DNA of 64,000 bases. Origin: Serinus canaria. Taxonomy: Eukaryota > Chordata > Aves > Passeriformes > Fringillidae. The stretch spans positions 64,589,543 to 64,653,542 of the forward strand of contig NC_066314.1 of the NCBI RefSeq assembly GCF_022539315.1, read 5' to 3'. This document shows positions 1 to 13,012 of this stretch, piece after piece (positions within the stretch are counted from its first letter, which is position 1; every line of letters starts with the position of its first letter). Under the pieces are notes generated by a model that was not told the DNA's origin, ran no database searches, and worked only from the letters and a program-made list of their open reading frames with translations. Both the position numbers and the translations under genes were made by a program.

Positions 1-1989
1 AAGGTCCAGGGCTCCTACTGACTTCAGCAGGAGCCTTTTGGGCTTCTGAGGTACCCCAGTCCCTGAGCCAGCCTTTGCCTCTGATGTCACAGTGCAGGTC
101 ATTTGTAATCTCAGAACTAGTACAGGGTATTGCTGTGTAGGGATTCACTGAAGGGGATTCTTGGACCAGTCTTACATAGTCAGCTCTGCCTGCAGAAGAT
201 AAAATTGCTTGGTGGATCTGGCAAATTAGAGCTCTAATGTAAATCTCAGAAGGTGAACTATAAACTCAAATTATTGTTTTCAAAATTCGTAACTGTAGGT
301 ATTTTATTCTTTTGCCCTGATTTCACGGAAATATTTTTCATATAGAATGGTGGAAATAAAATCTAAAAATTATGGCACTCCCTTAAATCTCTCCAGTGCA
401 GTTGGTCATGTGAAGGATTTGAGTTTTGCACAAGGGTGACCCACCCATTTCAGAGATGCCTTGATTCAATTTGCTGCTCAGATCAAAGTGCTCACAGATG
501 AGTCACCTGGACAGATGTATCAAAGGCATTTTCAGTGTTCTGCTTGGCAATCTGCTGCCTTACATGAATACAGGAGGGGAACATTCTGAGTCCAACCTTT
601 GTGCAGGGATGATGCCACAGTTAAAGGAAATTGTCTCCATCTCAGGGGTTGATGCAGCCCCATGGAAACTGTCTTCTGTCACCTCTTAGATGGAAATCTG
701 GGCTGCCAGGCTTCTTTATGCTTCCCATTCTCCTCTAAATGGCTGACTCACAGAGATGGAAACATGACATTGACACTGTGGTGGGATCACTGGTTTTTCT
801 TAATCACAGACACGTGTAGAAACGTGAAATGGGCTTAGCAGGCTGTTGGTGTTGCCAAAGAGTCAATCAGATGCTTTCTTGGACAACCCTCCTAGAGCTT
901 GTGATGAGTCTGTGATGAGTCACCTGGACAGGGTTCACTCCTATCCTCTAGTACAAGCCTGCTAAGAATTTTGCAGCACTGGCCCAGATAACCTGATCAG
1001 GCTGCTTTCTGCTGCTTGGACAGAAAAAATCAAGGATATCCTGATTTATGTCCAAAAAGAATTTTGTGTTGCTTCCCAGATAAGCAACATTGAAGGTGCC
1101 TAATTCTGGATTGCTGGGATTGTGTTTACTGAAGGCAATGGGAAAAAACCCCAGATTCCATGTTTCAGCAAGCACTGGATCAGGCAAAGAGACCTTCTAA
1201 AGTGGCATATCAAACCAGAAATATATGAGGGGCAATTTTTCTTGTAAAAAGCTAACCTGTGAGGTAAATACCACACTCTCAGCTTTTAGTTAGAGAAAGC
1301 CACTTGACAATCCACTTGAACAGATAAAGAGATGGGAGCTGAATTCCAGAAGAGGTGTTCTCCTTTCCTTTTAAAGATAGAGAAGAAATACACCTAAAAT
1401 TAAGGAAAGTATATCTGAACTAAACCAAAATTCTATACACATTACTAAATTTTAGAATCATCACAGCAATCTCACATGCAAATCATGCTGGTATTTTCCA
1501 TTCTACATTGGCAAAAGGGCACTTTTTGCTACATTTTTCCATCAAAAAGATTCATATATATATATAGTAATTTCTAAATTTAGAAATCCTTAAAACTACT
1601 AAAAGATGCAGATTTTGAAAAGGCAGTACAAGTTAAAATATACCAATCAGGAGAACAATTCAGGGAGGGAGGAAGGAAGACAGGAAGGGAAGGAGGCTCT
1701 TTGGTCTCACCATAAGATGAGATTCATTTTTCTCCCCTGTGGGAAAGTGGCTGAAGCATTGCCCAAGGCACAGATTTGTGCTGAACATGCCCTGTGGCAT
1801 AGAAACTGGCTCCAGGTTTAAACCCTCTGCCATATGAACCTTTTTGCTACAGCATTCTTGGTAAGTTCATGTATGTTCATGAGTTCAACAACCTCAGGAG
1901 GTTTCAGGCAATATCTGCCCAGCACAGAGAAAGAATGAAAAAGTAGAATTCTTTTCCAGCTGTGTAGAGCTGTGCACATTTCAACCAGT
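1..1989. other. AT-rich unique sequence, no gene seen
   Basis: I see no gene and no recognisable repeat family here. The open frames are short (under 80 codons) and show no domain pattern. Small features are an exact 18-base direct repeat (GATGAGTCACCTGGACAG) near 497 and again near 913, a short AT run at 1554-1566 and an 18-bp AT palindrome at 1570-1587. A polypurine stretch lies near 1660-1695. Confidence 0.6.
1570..1587. repeat. 18-bp perfect AT palindrome
   Basis: ATTTCTAAATTTAGAAAT is its own reverse complement, with no spacer. It sits immediately after a short (AT)n run at 1554-1566. Palindromes of this length in AT-rich DNA can occur by chance, so the functional significance is unknown. 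Confidence 0.8.
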
Positions 1990-3210
1990 TATTACAGAAT
2001 CAAAGTATAACTGAGTTTGGAAGGACCTCAGGAAGTCTCAGCTGCCACCTCCTGCTTAATGCAAGGACAGGTATTAGTTTAGATGAGGTTGCCCACAGCT
2101 TCATCTTGGTGGGTCCTGAAATCCTTCAATGGTGGGGATTCCACAACCAGTCTGGGCAACCTCTTCCACTGCCTGCTTGGCTGAACTCAGGAAAGATTTA
2201 TTCTTTACATCCAGTCTGAACCTCTTGTTTCAATTTATGATCATTGTCTCTGTATTCTCTCATTTTTCACTGCTGGGACTCCATCATCTCAATAACCTCC
2301 TTTGGAAACTGGAAGGCTGTTATTAAATCCCCCTTTCCTCCAAAGCTTTCTTCTGTCTGGAATTAGCAGTACCAGCACCCTCAGCCTCCCCTCCTAAAAA
2401 ACCTGTAGCCCCCTGACCATTGTGGTGGCCCTTTGCTGGGCATATCAATACCTTTCTCATACTGAAGGACCCTAAACTGCCTGGAGCTTTCTAGATGAGG
2501 TTTGAAGAACTGTATGTAAGAGGAATAATCTCTTCCCTCAGCCTCCTGGCTGCTCCTGCCAATGCAGCCTGTGTCACAGCAGCCCAGGATGCTGCTGGCC
2601 ATTGTCAGTGCCATGGCACAGGGCTGGCTCTTGCTCAGCTCTCTGCCAACACCCCAGGCCTGTCCCTGCACAGCTGCTCCCCAGCCTCCACCACTGTAGG
2701 AAGATTCTTCTCTCCCAAGTACATGGTGCTGTATTTATTCCTGCAGAATTTTGTAGGGCTCCTGCTGGCCCATCCCTCCATCCTGTCTAGGTCCCTCTGA
2801 GCCAACAGCCCTGTCCTCAGGTCCATCACTTGATCTCTGTAATTTAGTGTCATCTACCAACCTCACGAGCATGCCTCTATCACCTCCTCCAGGGCACTGC
2901 TGAAAGTGTCACACGGGACAAAAAACATCCTGTGGTGCTAGAATATGAGCCATTAATCACTACCCTCTAAGCCAGACCAGCCAACCACTAATTATGCAAT
3001 TATTTGTCCACCCACCCAAATTCTGAATTGGACACAGGAAAATTTGTAGACCTTGTCCAAAAATTCTTACTGAAGTTAAGATAAATAACATCTACTGCTC
3101 ATCCAGCAGCTTCATCCAGCTGTTTAATCCTAGAAGGCAACGAGTAAAACCTTGGTAAATCCATACTGATTGTTTCCAGCCATCATTTTCTCCCTCCAAA
3201 CTGTGTCTTT
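1990..3210 (-). mobile_element. CR1 LINE, 5'-truncated degenerate copy (ORF2 C-terminal part and 3' UTR)
   Basis: The plus strand reads as the reverse complement of a bird CR1. It starts at the element's 3' end, with a degenerate form of the TTGGAAGGGACCT block near 2017. The conserved 3' UTR phrases follow: the 'bad bandage' wording equivalent around 2128-2200 (GGGGATTCCACAACC), then CCCTGACCATTGTGGTGGCC near 2411. Next come the AGCCCAGGATGC segment near 2581 and the block encoding the end of ORF2 reverse transcriptase. Recognisable blocks such as GGTAAATCCATACTGATTG near 3153 carry it to about 3200. CR1 normally moves by target-primed reverse transcription using its ORF2 endonuclease and reverse transcriptase. 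This copy is 5'-truncated, heavily substituted and has no intact reading frame. Boundaries are approximate by tens of bases. The assignment is by recalled consensus, not a database search. Confidence 0.85.
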
Positions 3211-6200
3211 ATTATTTACTCAGTGGCCCATATCCACAAGTTGGGTGTAGGCAGAAGGTACCAGCCCAGGCTTTGTCACTGAACCAGCACAGAGGCTGCA
3301 TCAAAAAATCCTCTCCACTCTCAGAGAGCCTGCTCACCTGCACTGTGCAAAGCTCTGCTGCTCTGCATTTGCCAGGGCATTCAGCCCCAGCCACAAAGGA
3401 GAGTGTGTACATGTATGGATGTGTACATAAAGCTAAACCAGTCAGTTGCTTTTAATCCTCACTTGTCAAAATTCAGTGTTCATTCTTGAGCCTTTCAGAC
3501 TGAGGACAATTCTGCTTAGCTGAGGTATTTTAAAGATACTACTGCACTATGAATCTAATTAAAAAAAAAATAAAAGACAAATAAGCCATTTCCTAACACT
3601 TCCAAAACACTAAATATTAACTGAGTCTAACATGTATATACTAAGGATTACAGTACACACTGCAACTCTGAGGAAAATATTCCATTATATATGATGTTAA
3701 CCACCAATGTGAATGTGGTGGTCCTGCTACAGCATTACAGATGAATAATGAGATCTCTCAAAACTAAAATGCATAGCAACAAAATGTAGGTGCTTTTAGA
3801 ATGATTTCTATATAAAATCATGCATTTATTTAATCCAAATTAATTTCTACAGCCTTTTTCCACAGAGGGATGTTGCCTGAGATGAAAAGTAACACAGTCA
3901 ACCTTCTTTTAGAAAGGCTAATACCTGCATGCTCTTGAGACTGCATTCTTATTTCTGCTGTAGGTGCTGTATAAATTTGTAATAGAGACCATCTGATAAG
4001 TGTTTTCCAAGCCTGCTTCTTTCACGTGAACAGAAATAAATTCTCAGCATCTGGATGTCATGGCATGAAGATGGTAATTGAAACTCTTGCTCAGTACAGT
4101 GAAGTATTTAGAGATATAATGGAAATTAGCAGCAGAAGCACAAAATTCCACAGGCTCCTGCAGCACATCTGACCAGGATAAAAGCTGCTGCCACAAAGGA
4201 CAAACTGACCATACCATGGCAATGCAGTACAGAGTCAGAGAAAGCTGACCTTAACAAACACACAAAGCTTTTCCAAATGTCTGACACTATCAGTAGGTTC
4301 TGAGTTGCCTTTTTTCCAGTTTAATTTATAAAATCACTGTTGCAAAAAGTTAAAGCGTTTCATTCTCCTACCTGTATCACCCTTAAATACTGGGGAAATT
4401 AGAAGGAATACTTTTTGGGACATTCACTGTGGTATCTGCTCTCCTGACTTGAAGGAAACCATATCTGAGAGTGAATTGCCTTGAAGTTCATTTTAAGTTA
4501 CAGTCACAGTAATGCAATTATTTATGAACAGGTAAAGGTTAATTATTTTGATGCTGCAAAACTACAAAAGATTGACATGAACTTAATTCTAGCTTTCTAC
4601 CTTATCTTCCTTTTCTCCTATTTATAACCTTATTTTAAAATACACAGGGGACACTAGCTGGATTGGGATCAATGGCTATGGTTTGAGTTTAAAATTTTGG
4701 ACTGCCTTTTGATTTGAAAGAAAAGAAATAGTGCATGGTTGATACATAACATAAAGGAATTTTATGACATGACTGAAAGAGGTACTACAGAATCCAAACA
4801 AGACACAGTAGTATATGCTGCTGTATACACTCTTTTTTTCTTTAAGGTTTTTTTAAAACAGTAATTTTATTAAACTCCACTTACATCAGTGAGAAGTCAA
4901 TTTCAGACAGTTATACTTAGAAAAATGTATATGCTACATTTAAAGAAAAATGTAGAAAAATGTATATACTACTACTTAGAAAAATGTAATACTATTTAAA
5001 CATATTGTAATATCAGAAGTCCTCCTCTGCTGGACTGTAGGTGTGTTTACATTCCCATCATAAAAATTTGCTACAGGAAGATCTGGATACAAATTACATG
5101 AGACAGTATTCTCTGTCTATCAATTTAAGCAAAATTTTTAACACTGTTATTTGGCAAGGATGCCTTTCCAAAGCTTTATTGTTAACAGACTCCAGGAAAA
5201 AATAAATTCATAAATAACATCAAACATTTCCATTTGTAAGAGCTGAAAACATGTGTTTACTGTCTGTAAAACTTCTAAATGGGAAAGGAAAACAGGAAAT
5301 AAAAGCATCTGATTGATAAAGAGTGGTGGGATTTAGGTTGTTTTTTAAAGAATAGTTCAAACAAACCAAGAACAAACCTAATTTAATAGAAGGCTTTCTA
5401 TTTTCATAAAATCAGAGAACTTCAACCACCAGGATTTTTCCTACACACACACATATGCCATTCCAATGTGGAAAAAGTTTCTGAGATCCTAAATTGCTCA
5501 AGCATCTTCATGGACAGCCCCTCTGATCCAAATTTCAGAGGAAACTGCAGCAACATCTCCCAAGCTCTGCTGAGAATAAGGGAAACAACTGAAACCAGAG
5601 TGCAAGAGACCAGCTTACAAAGAACTGATTCTACTGAAGTTTGCTGTGCATCACACAGTGCTCTCCATGTCCAGAGATTACTGCTACAGCCAGGAGCTCA
5701 CTGCAGACAACAATTATGAAATCCAACATTGCTTAAACTCCTCTAATTGTAGGCACACCTCCTATTTGGAAAACTGGTCATGAGAAATTGCCATTTTTAC
5801 TCCTTTCTAAAGCCAAAAGTAATCTGGTCAGAAGATGTTCATGGGCAAAACAGGCAAGTGAAAGGCACAGTGCAGTGGAAGAGCAGCCATGCAGCTGAGC
5901 AGTGTTCAAGGAGAAACAGCAGGAAGGCTGGAAGGAATGCTGCAGGTGGATCAAACCCACCTAGTAACTACAGTCACACTGTACAAGGGTAAGAAATTCG
6001 TTGTCCCTCCCTTTGGACCACAATTTCTCCTGCTGATGTGCAGATATTTGTTCCTACCTCATGGCACACAGCAGAATTCTTTGCTAAACCAGAGCTGCCC
6101 TAGTGACAACTGAAGTGGGATCGCTGTGAGATGCCATCAGCTCCATCTCAGGGACTGTAAATGCTTCTGACCACACTCACAGCAGGGCCACTGAGTGGGA

Positions 6201-9200
6201 AACACACTGAAATGAGTTTTCAACTTTCACCCATTGCTATACAAAATCTCTTTCACTCACAGGAAAAGCCAAGACACTGTTTTACTCCTAGGACATTGCA
6301 GCAGCCCCCACTTGTCCTGGCAAGGCCACATCTTTCCAGAAAACTGTATGAAAGAACTGACAGGATTCTGGTTTCAGCTTGGCAGTGATTTTGTACTGAG
6401 ACATGGCTTCAGCCTCACAGAGGAAATGCATGAGGTGGACAAATCATGATTTCTATATAGCATAAGACACCACTTTTAATCTTAAGATGCTTAGTACTTA
6501 AATTTAGCTTCCCAGTGAGTCTCAGTTAAAAGGTTAGTCCCCCCAACTCATCCACACTAAAAAGAGAACCATCCAGGCCATGTCCACTTCAACTGAGCAT
6601 GGGCACTGTTCTCACAATCACAGATGTTTATCACAAGCAGTAATTTGCTTTGTGTCTTTATTAATTACCAGTGCTGCTTATAAATCCAACACCTCACAGC
6701 CTGTCTCTACTCTTCCAACTACAGCTGCTGAAGTTAACTCACATGGTTAATTGCTAACATAACAAGGACTGTTATAATTTCCCTTCAGGTGCTAATAGAT
6801 GCTTTAGTACAAAAGATGTGGACATATTTAAATGACATACAGGATGAAACAGTTTACAAACACAAGGTAAATTGATTTGGAAATCCTGGTAACTGCTGGT
6901 GTATACCTAGAAAGACGTATTAGAGCAAATTTTGTGTGCAGGTCTAGTGACAGCCATTTCTGCTCATGGGGAACCATCATATAATACTGTAATTTCATCC
7001 TAAACTGCCTGGGAACTTCCAGCTATGAGGTTCCAGTGGGTATAAACTAGTGTACTGCTTTTCCCATGCAAAACCATCACGACTAGTCATGAAAAACCCC
7101 TCTCCCCTTTTGAGACAGCTCGAATACTGGCTTCACTTAGTGCTTCTCACCTGGCAATGGCTTCCACAAAGAACTGTTGGATATTTTTGAAAACTGGGAC
7201 TATAAAATTTTCATTGTGGGAGAAAAAGTGTGTAAGTACACAGAGGTCAACTGGTTTCTCATTGATCTGAATTTCAGCCTCCTCTTACTGCAAACATGTA
7301 TCAGGTAGTGACATATATCATCAGCCTGAATCAAACTGAAGAATTCTCTAATATACACATTTACAATCACAGCCTTTGAAAGCACAGGAAAATCTGAAAT
7401 CCCAAGGCTCTCAGTTTGACTTAAAATTTCCTTGCTGGCTTCCTACAGCCCATATAAGCTGCACAATAAGGTACTAAACCAGTGTGTTTGCTTGCCAGCT
7501 GTTCCATACTCAAACCTTGTCAGGCACAATACATATAAGGAACTCCACCAGTATGTATTTTGAATGCTATCCCACATTGGAAGCAATTTTCTCTCTCAAA
7601 AATGCCTTCTAATTTTCAGTTAGTATTACAGAATCACATATACCTACACAAATGTGAGAGCAGAACTGAACAATTTTTTCTTTCACCCTTTATTACCATA
7701 CCTTTAGTATGATGTTTCCCTCACATCTCTATGAATAAAGGAAATCAATTCCACAAAGAATATTCACTCAAAGACTTACTGGAGAAAAGGAAATAGGAAA
7801 CAATTTGGGGATTGCAGAATGCACAGGATGAGCCCTAGAACTCTCTGACAAACACGAACCTTAAGATTACCTTTTCATTTCCTGCACTGAACAGAGTAAA
7901 ATAACCATGGAATAAATGAAAGACATTTTGTTTTTAAAAAACATAGCCCACTTGATGAGGTATTGCAAAATCACAACTCATTTTTCTCTTATCTGTAAAT
8001 ATGGTATTTAACTGAGTAATTATTTGAGTCACGTAGGCCACATGTGGATGAGCTGGATAGACTTTTGTGTTTTGTAAATTATAAATAACCCTACACAAAC
8101 ACTGCTTTACTAGAGCAATAGAAGTACAGACTCCACTTCTGAGGGGAGAAAAAAAGAAAAAAATGGCAAACTTTTGCTTCCTGTTATGTTTCATGTTATC
8201 TTTCAAAAGTTCAGCAGCAAAAAGCTACCATGAAACAAGCCAAAGTATTTAATGAGACAGCAAATGGCAAACAACACATTTCATGGGACAAGTTGTACTT
8301 TTTCTTCAAGTTAGTCAATAAATTGTATTTAATGCATGAAAGTACTGCCTATAGCTCTTTAAGTAAGTATTAAATGACAGGTAAAAAGAAGGAATGTACT
8401 AATTTGGGAGAAAGCCTTACTGCTTGTGCCTCAGAAATTACTTCAAAACCAAAGCTATTTGGAGTCAAAGAGGCAAAGAGTCTCTTCACTTTACATGAAA
8501 GGTGAGGGAAATTTGATTAACTAGTATTTATATGAAAAATATCTTACACTGGTTTCTGTAACTGCAATTGCAGGCTGATTTCAAATACAGTAAAACCAAT
8601 AAAAAACCTGTTCTTAAAATTTAAAAATTTCTAATTTAATATTGGTGAGATTTTTTATTTAAATGTCCAAAAAGATTGTTCTGCCTGTATTTCTGCACCA
8701 AAATTTCTGTTCTGAAAAAGGTGTCAATGACCAACATCCTCAGCTTCATTCTTCCTCCTTTCCACCTAGGCACCCACTTCTACTGCCCCAATTTCTGTTA
8801 ATCTTTATATTAATGGTTCACAGCTGTAGCTTTGCACACTTTCCCTGCAGTCTTCCTTCAGCTCCATATTATGGATACAGCACATCACTTACTGCCTGTC
8901 CCAAGGATCACCTGAGTGCTCATGTAGCTCTTCATGGCAAAGAACAACTCTCTTCCAGTGATGCCTCCAAACTGCCATTTCAATCCCACTTTTGATACCT
9001 TCTTCCTTCTCCCTGCATATAATGTATCTCAGTAATCTGGTTTCTTTTCTAGGCTTTTCCACATATTTTGAAGTTTAAATTTATGTTTTGCCAGCTAAAA
9101 TGCAGGCCTACATTTGATCAAGGTGCTCTTTAGGGAATCATGGAACTGTGTCTCAGCTCCTGCACCACAATCCCCTCACACATGACAGCAAAAGGGTTTA

Positions 9201-12200
9201 TTTCCTTTCCCTCCCACAACCCAGATTTCAGTCCTTCCTGTTCCATCTTCTGGCCCAAAGTACATTTAGTGTTGGGTTCAAGCCCAACTGAATAAATTCA
9301 CCATGGGGTAAAGACCATCTTTATTCAGTGTCTTAATTCTTACAACCACTACCTTAAATTTTCTGCTTGTCTTTTATTATTATATCCATGTAAATGGAAA
9401 CAAACTATGCTCTTTTCTTTTCCCTACCAATGTTCCTGTTCCTATATTCATTTGAAAGGTATCATCTTTACTGGCATTCCTACTTGCAGCTCTAACAAAC
9501 CCATTGCTATCTGCATCTCTACAAGACCATTAGGATTTATAATTTTTATGTACTTTCTTTTTTTTTTTCCTAAATACTGATTCTCCTAGGTTCTCTTGCT
9601 CTTCGAGCAGAGCACTGAAAAAATCTGCCAAACAAGTATGAACCTGTCCCTGGACAAATTATTCTTGCAGCTTTAGAGGCTGTATTCAGAAACTTTTCCC
9701 TTTAGCTGAGTGAGTTATTCTGCCCCTGGGAAGGTGTGGTCATCAGCATTCACATAATATTAGCATTCAACACATCCCTGAGTGATCTCATCTTCCCACA
9801 ACCTCAGGGTATCACTGTTTCTCCACTTTTGCAGCACTTTCTCTCTCTCTGAATTGGCACTGCAGGCATTGCTGTGTTAGCCAGGAGTTTAAACCTTTAC
9901 AAATCTCATACCTGTATACAGAAATAATGGTCCATACAGATTCTATGGGAAGGCAGTCACAGAGGTGTTCAGCTTCTGTACATTCTCGTGGATATAAAGC
10001 AGAAGATTTGATGGAGTCAGTGTCTGCTTTGACTGGTTTGGAAAATAAGAACAGTTAGTTTTACCTTATCTGAAGAAGTATTTACCATGGACTCCCTGTT
10101 ACAGATTTGTTTCTTTCAAACATCTGCACTGACTATTGAAAACCCCCAACAAATGTTCAGCTAAGATCAAAGGAAAACTTTTAGGTGGGGTCCAAAGTAA
10201 CAAATGCTCATTTTCAGAAGTCAGTGCATGTGAGACACACTCACACAGCCATGCCAGCTGCATGAGGATCTGTGCTCTTTCTTAGCACTACTTGTGTTGT
10301 AAGAAGTGGTGTTTGCATGGGATCTCCTGAGTCACAGTTCATGCTGCTCACTTCTGAAGTGAAATGTAACCCTTGCTTTGGCATTAGACAGTTCATGTCA
10401 CAGAAACCATTCATGTCCAACTGCCAGGAAGAGCAGAAAGCCAGAACATGAGATGCTGACCACTGCAGTAGCAGTAGCCTTGCTTTGTGAGCTTTATCCA
10501 CATGGTCTCAAACCACAGAAATATCAAGGAGTTCCACACACAGCAAGGTGCCCCATCACTGTGCTTATGTGATACAGCACCACTGACAGGGTTAAAGAGA
10601 TGGGCCCAACACCCTGAAAACCACACTGAGAGATGCTGATGTAGAACTCCTCCACTCATTACTGGCCCAATTGCAATATACCGTTGTTAGGTTCTGGCAT
10701 TTTTCTCAACTAAAATCTGAGCCATGACCACCTAAATTTTAAGTTCACTCATGTTTCTAGAGAGCTTTAACAATGCTGGCTGGAATACACTTTTTGTTCA
10801 TTGTATGATAAATATTACATATTTGGTTCAAGTTATGGTTTATTTAGCATATATCCTACTTGGAGTTAGGCGTTTGAAACAAGTTCCCAAAGCACTGTAC
10901 ACAGCTTAATTTCACACATCTGTCTGGGGGATGTGTGCCTTTAGAAGAGATTTGTCTGATTTGCATTTACAGTGCAGAACTTTATTGAACCTCTGATATC
11001 CTTTATCAGATTTAACCCAATTTCAATGTGTTTAACATTGAGAGGGTTCCCTGAATCCAACATGCAGACAATTCTTTCCAGGACTGCTTTTATTATTTCC
11101 AGGGTAGCATATAAGAAAGAGGAAGGGGCTGATAAAGACACAGACATCTGTAAGGCACCTGTTATTGCTATGCTGCTATTTGTATTACCTTTTAAGTCCA
11201 GTTGTAGCACTGGAAAACACAGAGTCAAGCTTTATTACTGCAAAGCTATGAAGGCAATGGTACAGAAACTGTACTGCCTTTCCAAAACCAACCAGATCTT
11301 CCAAGGTTTTAGCAAGTACAGAATAGAATTTACTGTCATAGGGTGATCTAGAATAAATGCAAAGAAAAACATACAGGAAAACTTACAATCCTTCTATAAA
11401 AAACAATTTTCTGAACTTCAAGAGAGACAAACACCACCAGCACCATAGGTGGCCTGGAAGTAAAGATTTAATTACCACTCCTGCAAATTTCTTATCACTA
11501 AAGGCCCAAGACAAAAAGCATGCCTACAGAGTCAGCTTGACCCTAAAGAAGCTGTATGAATGTAGCTCAAAAGCAAAGTTAGGTTCAGTGACTAATCCTG
11601 ATCCTCAGCCAGACAATTACAGAGACAACATAAAAACCCAACACACTGCAACAGTCCCACAGGATGAAAATGACCAACACTCATTTTCTCCCCTATACCT
11701 TTCATAATAGTTTAAAAGTGTCAGGGAACAGCCAGGTCCCTTCGTTTTGTCAGGTACTACATCTGCTGTGGAGTTCTCTTTAGGGAGAGGTGGTACTGCT
11801 GCTTGCTGATGGGACTGTCCCTGTCAGGACACCTGCCAGGCACGTATCAAAGATGAAGCCATTTTCTAAACTTCTAAACCCTTTCTTTTGTTACTCAAAA
11901 GATAAGTAGGACTAAATCCATATATTGAAACAGTATTGGTTTTCCTCTGAAATGTAGGTTTTGCAATTAGCAGTAGACAGCAGTTAGACTGGCATGAGTT
12001 ACCAGTGGTGGGAGGAAGAACCCCTTCCTGACACCATCTTCCACTGGCTTTTGAATTCACTGAAAAGTAGGCTTAGGTCTGTGCCAACAGGGGCAGCTGG
12101 ATGAGGAAAACAAAGGTGCCCTTCAGATCTGGACTTGGCAAAACAGTGAGCAGAAGAGCTCCAGTAAGTTCCTACATACAGGACAGATGGTCTTATAGCC

Positions 12201-12700
12201 CACAAGCTTGAATTTGGCAGGATAAATATCCTCACAAGTTTGGTTTAGCAGAGAGATTGCATGGACTCAAATTGTGCTAGAGTGCACTCTTAAAATTTAA
12301 AGCCATGGGATGGAGATCCAGTGTCTGAGTCGCCCACATCACGGACCCACTTAGTTTACCAGGACAAATAAAAGCATTGTTTTCCAGATGCATTTGGATG
12401 TTGGTGCCTGGCTCCTCAGCAGATGAGAGGAGGCTGATGTTGGAGAACCATCAGTGAGGGACTTCAGTTTCAGCTACCCAGTAGAAAGCAAACAGACACC
12501 TCATAAAATCATGCACAGTCTTCTCTGTCTCGGTCCAATGGAGATTACAGGCTCTGTGAAGTCACAGAGAAAAAGTGGAAAAGGAAAAGCAAAGTATTTT
12601 TTTAGGGAATCTCAAAGCAATTCAGGGAACAATATGTGCATGTACACCTAATTTCAAGAGAAAATGATATCTTGGGCATGGCTGCTGCTCTGTTCTTGCC
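3211..12700. other. Long unique AT-rich stretch, no supported gene
   Basis: No coding exon, RNA gene or known repeat could be supported. Frames of up to about 125 codons exist at 10972-11346 and 11357-11707, but they have ordinary intergenic composition and no recognisable motif. They are also overlapped by an opposite-strand frame of similar quality. Minor features are a four-fold AGAAAAATGTA-type repeat near 4918-4990 and T-rich or pyrimidine-rich tracts near 8740-8860 and 9548-9570. Pyrimidine-rich sequence between 8660 and 9900 could include an old repeat that I do not recognise. Confidence 0.55.
4918..4991. repeat. Short degenerate tandem repeat of AGAAAAATGTA
   Basis: The word AGAAAAATGTA, or a one-base variant, occurs four times within about 75 bases, separated by AT-rich spacers of uneven length. 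It looks like local replication slippage in AT-rich DNA. No function is implied. Confidence 0.7.
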
Positions 12701-12718
12701 TGAGGTAAAGGTTCTGAG

Positions 12719-13012
12719 ATGTGCAAAAAACCCCGCAAGTTTTCCCAGGTGAAAACAGAGCTTGGTTTTCTTGTTCAGGAGGGGAACGACTTAGAGGGGA
12801 TGCACCCACCTACCAGGGGAGGTGCCTTGCACAGGGCAAACACCATCTCTCTTCACAGCCATGATGATGGTGTGAAGGTAAGACAGTTACAGAAGCAAAA
12901 CAGAACTTCAGTGAAGTCGCCTGCGCCACCTCTGAAAAACGGAGACAAACCAAGATCACCTAATACTGTAAAATTGAGTTCTCCTGTTGCATTAAAAAAG
13001 TTATTTGAATGA
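12719..13012 (+). other. Weak candidate coding segment or pseudogene tail (97 codons)
   Basis: This frame stands out modestly from the surrounding AT-rich noise. Its C-terminal half is hydrophilic and rich in Ser, Pro, Lys and Asn (for example KSPAPPLKNGDKPRSPN), like a disordered tail of a scaffold or cytoskeletal protein, and it ends at TGA. CpG dinucleotides, rare locally, cluster near 12918-12945. An AATAAA hexamer lies at 13251-13256, about 240 bases past the stop. A good-looking splice donor (AAG|GTAAGA) lies inside the frame at 12877/12878, preceded by an acceptor-like CTCTCTTCACAG ending at 12858. This argues against the whole frame being one exon. If the stop is read through, the frame continues for about 15 more non-random-looking residues before another stop, which would fit a decayed pseudogene. 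I do not recognise the protein. Chance remains the likeliest explanation. Confidence 0.2.

Noticed and set aside
10972..11707. Two consecutive plus-strand frames of 124 and 116 codons
   Set aside because: No recognisable domain, in different frames, and opposed by a minus-strand frame of similar size. Composition is like the surroundings.
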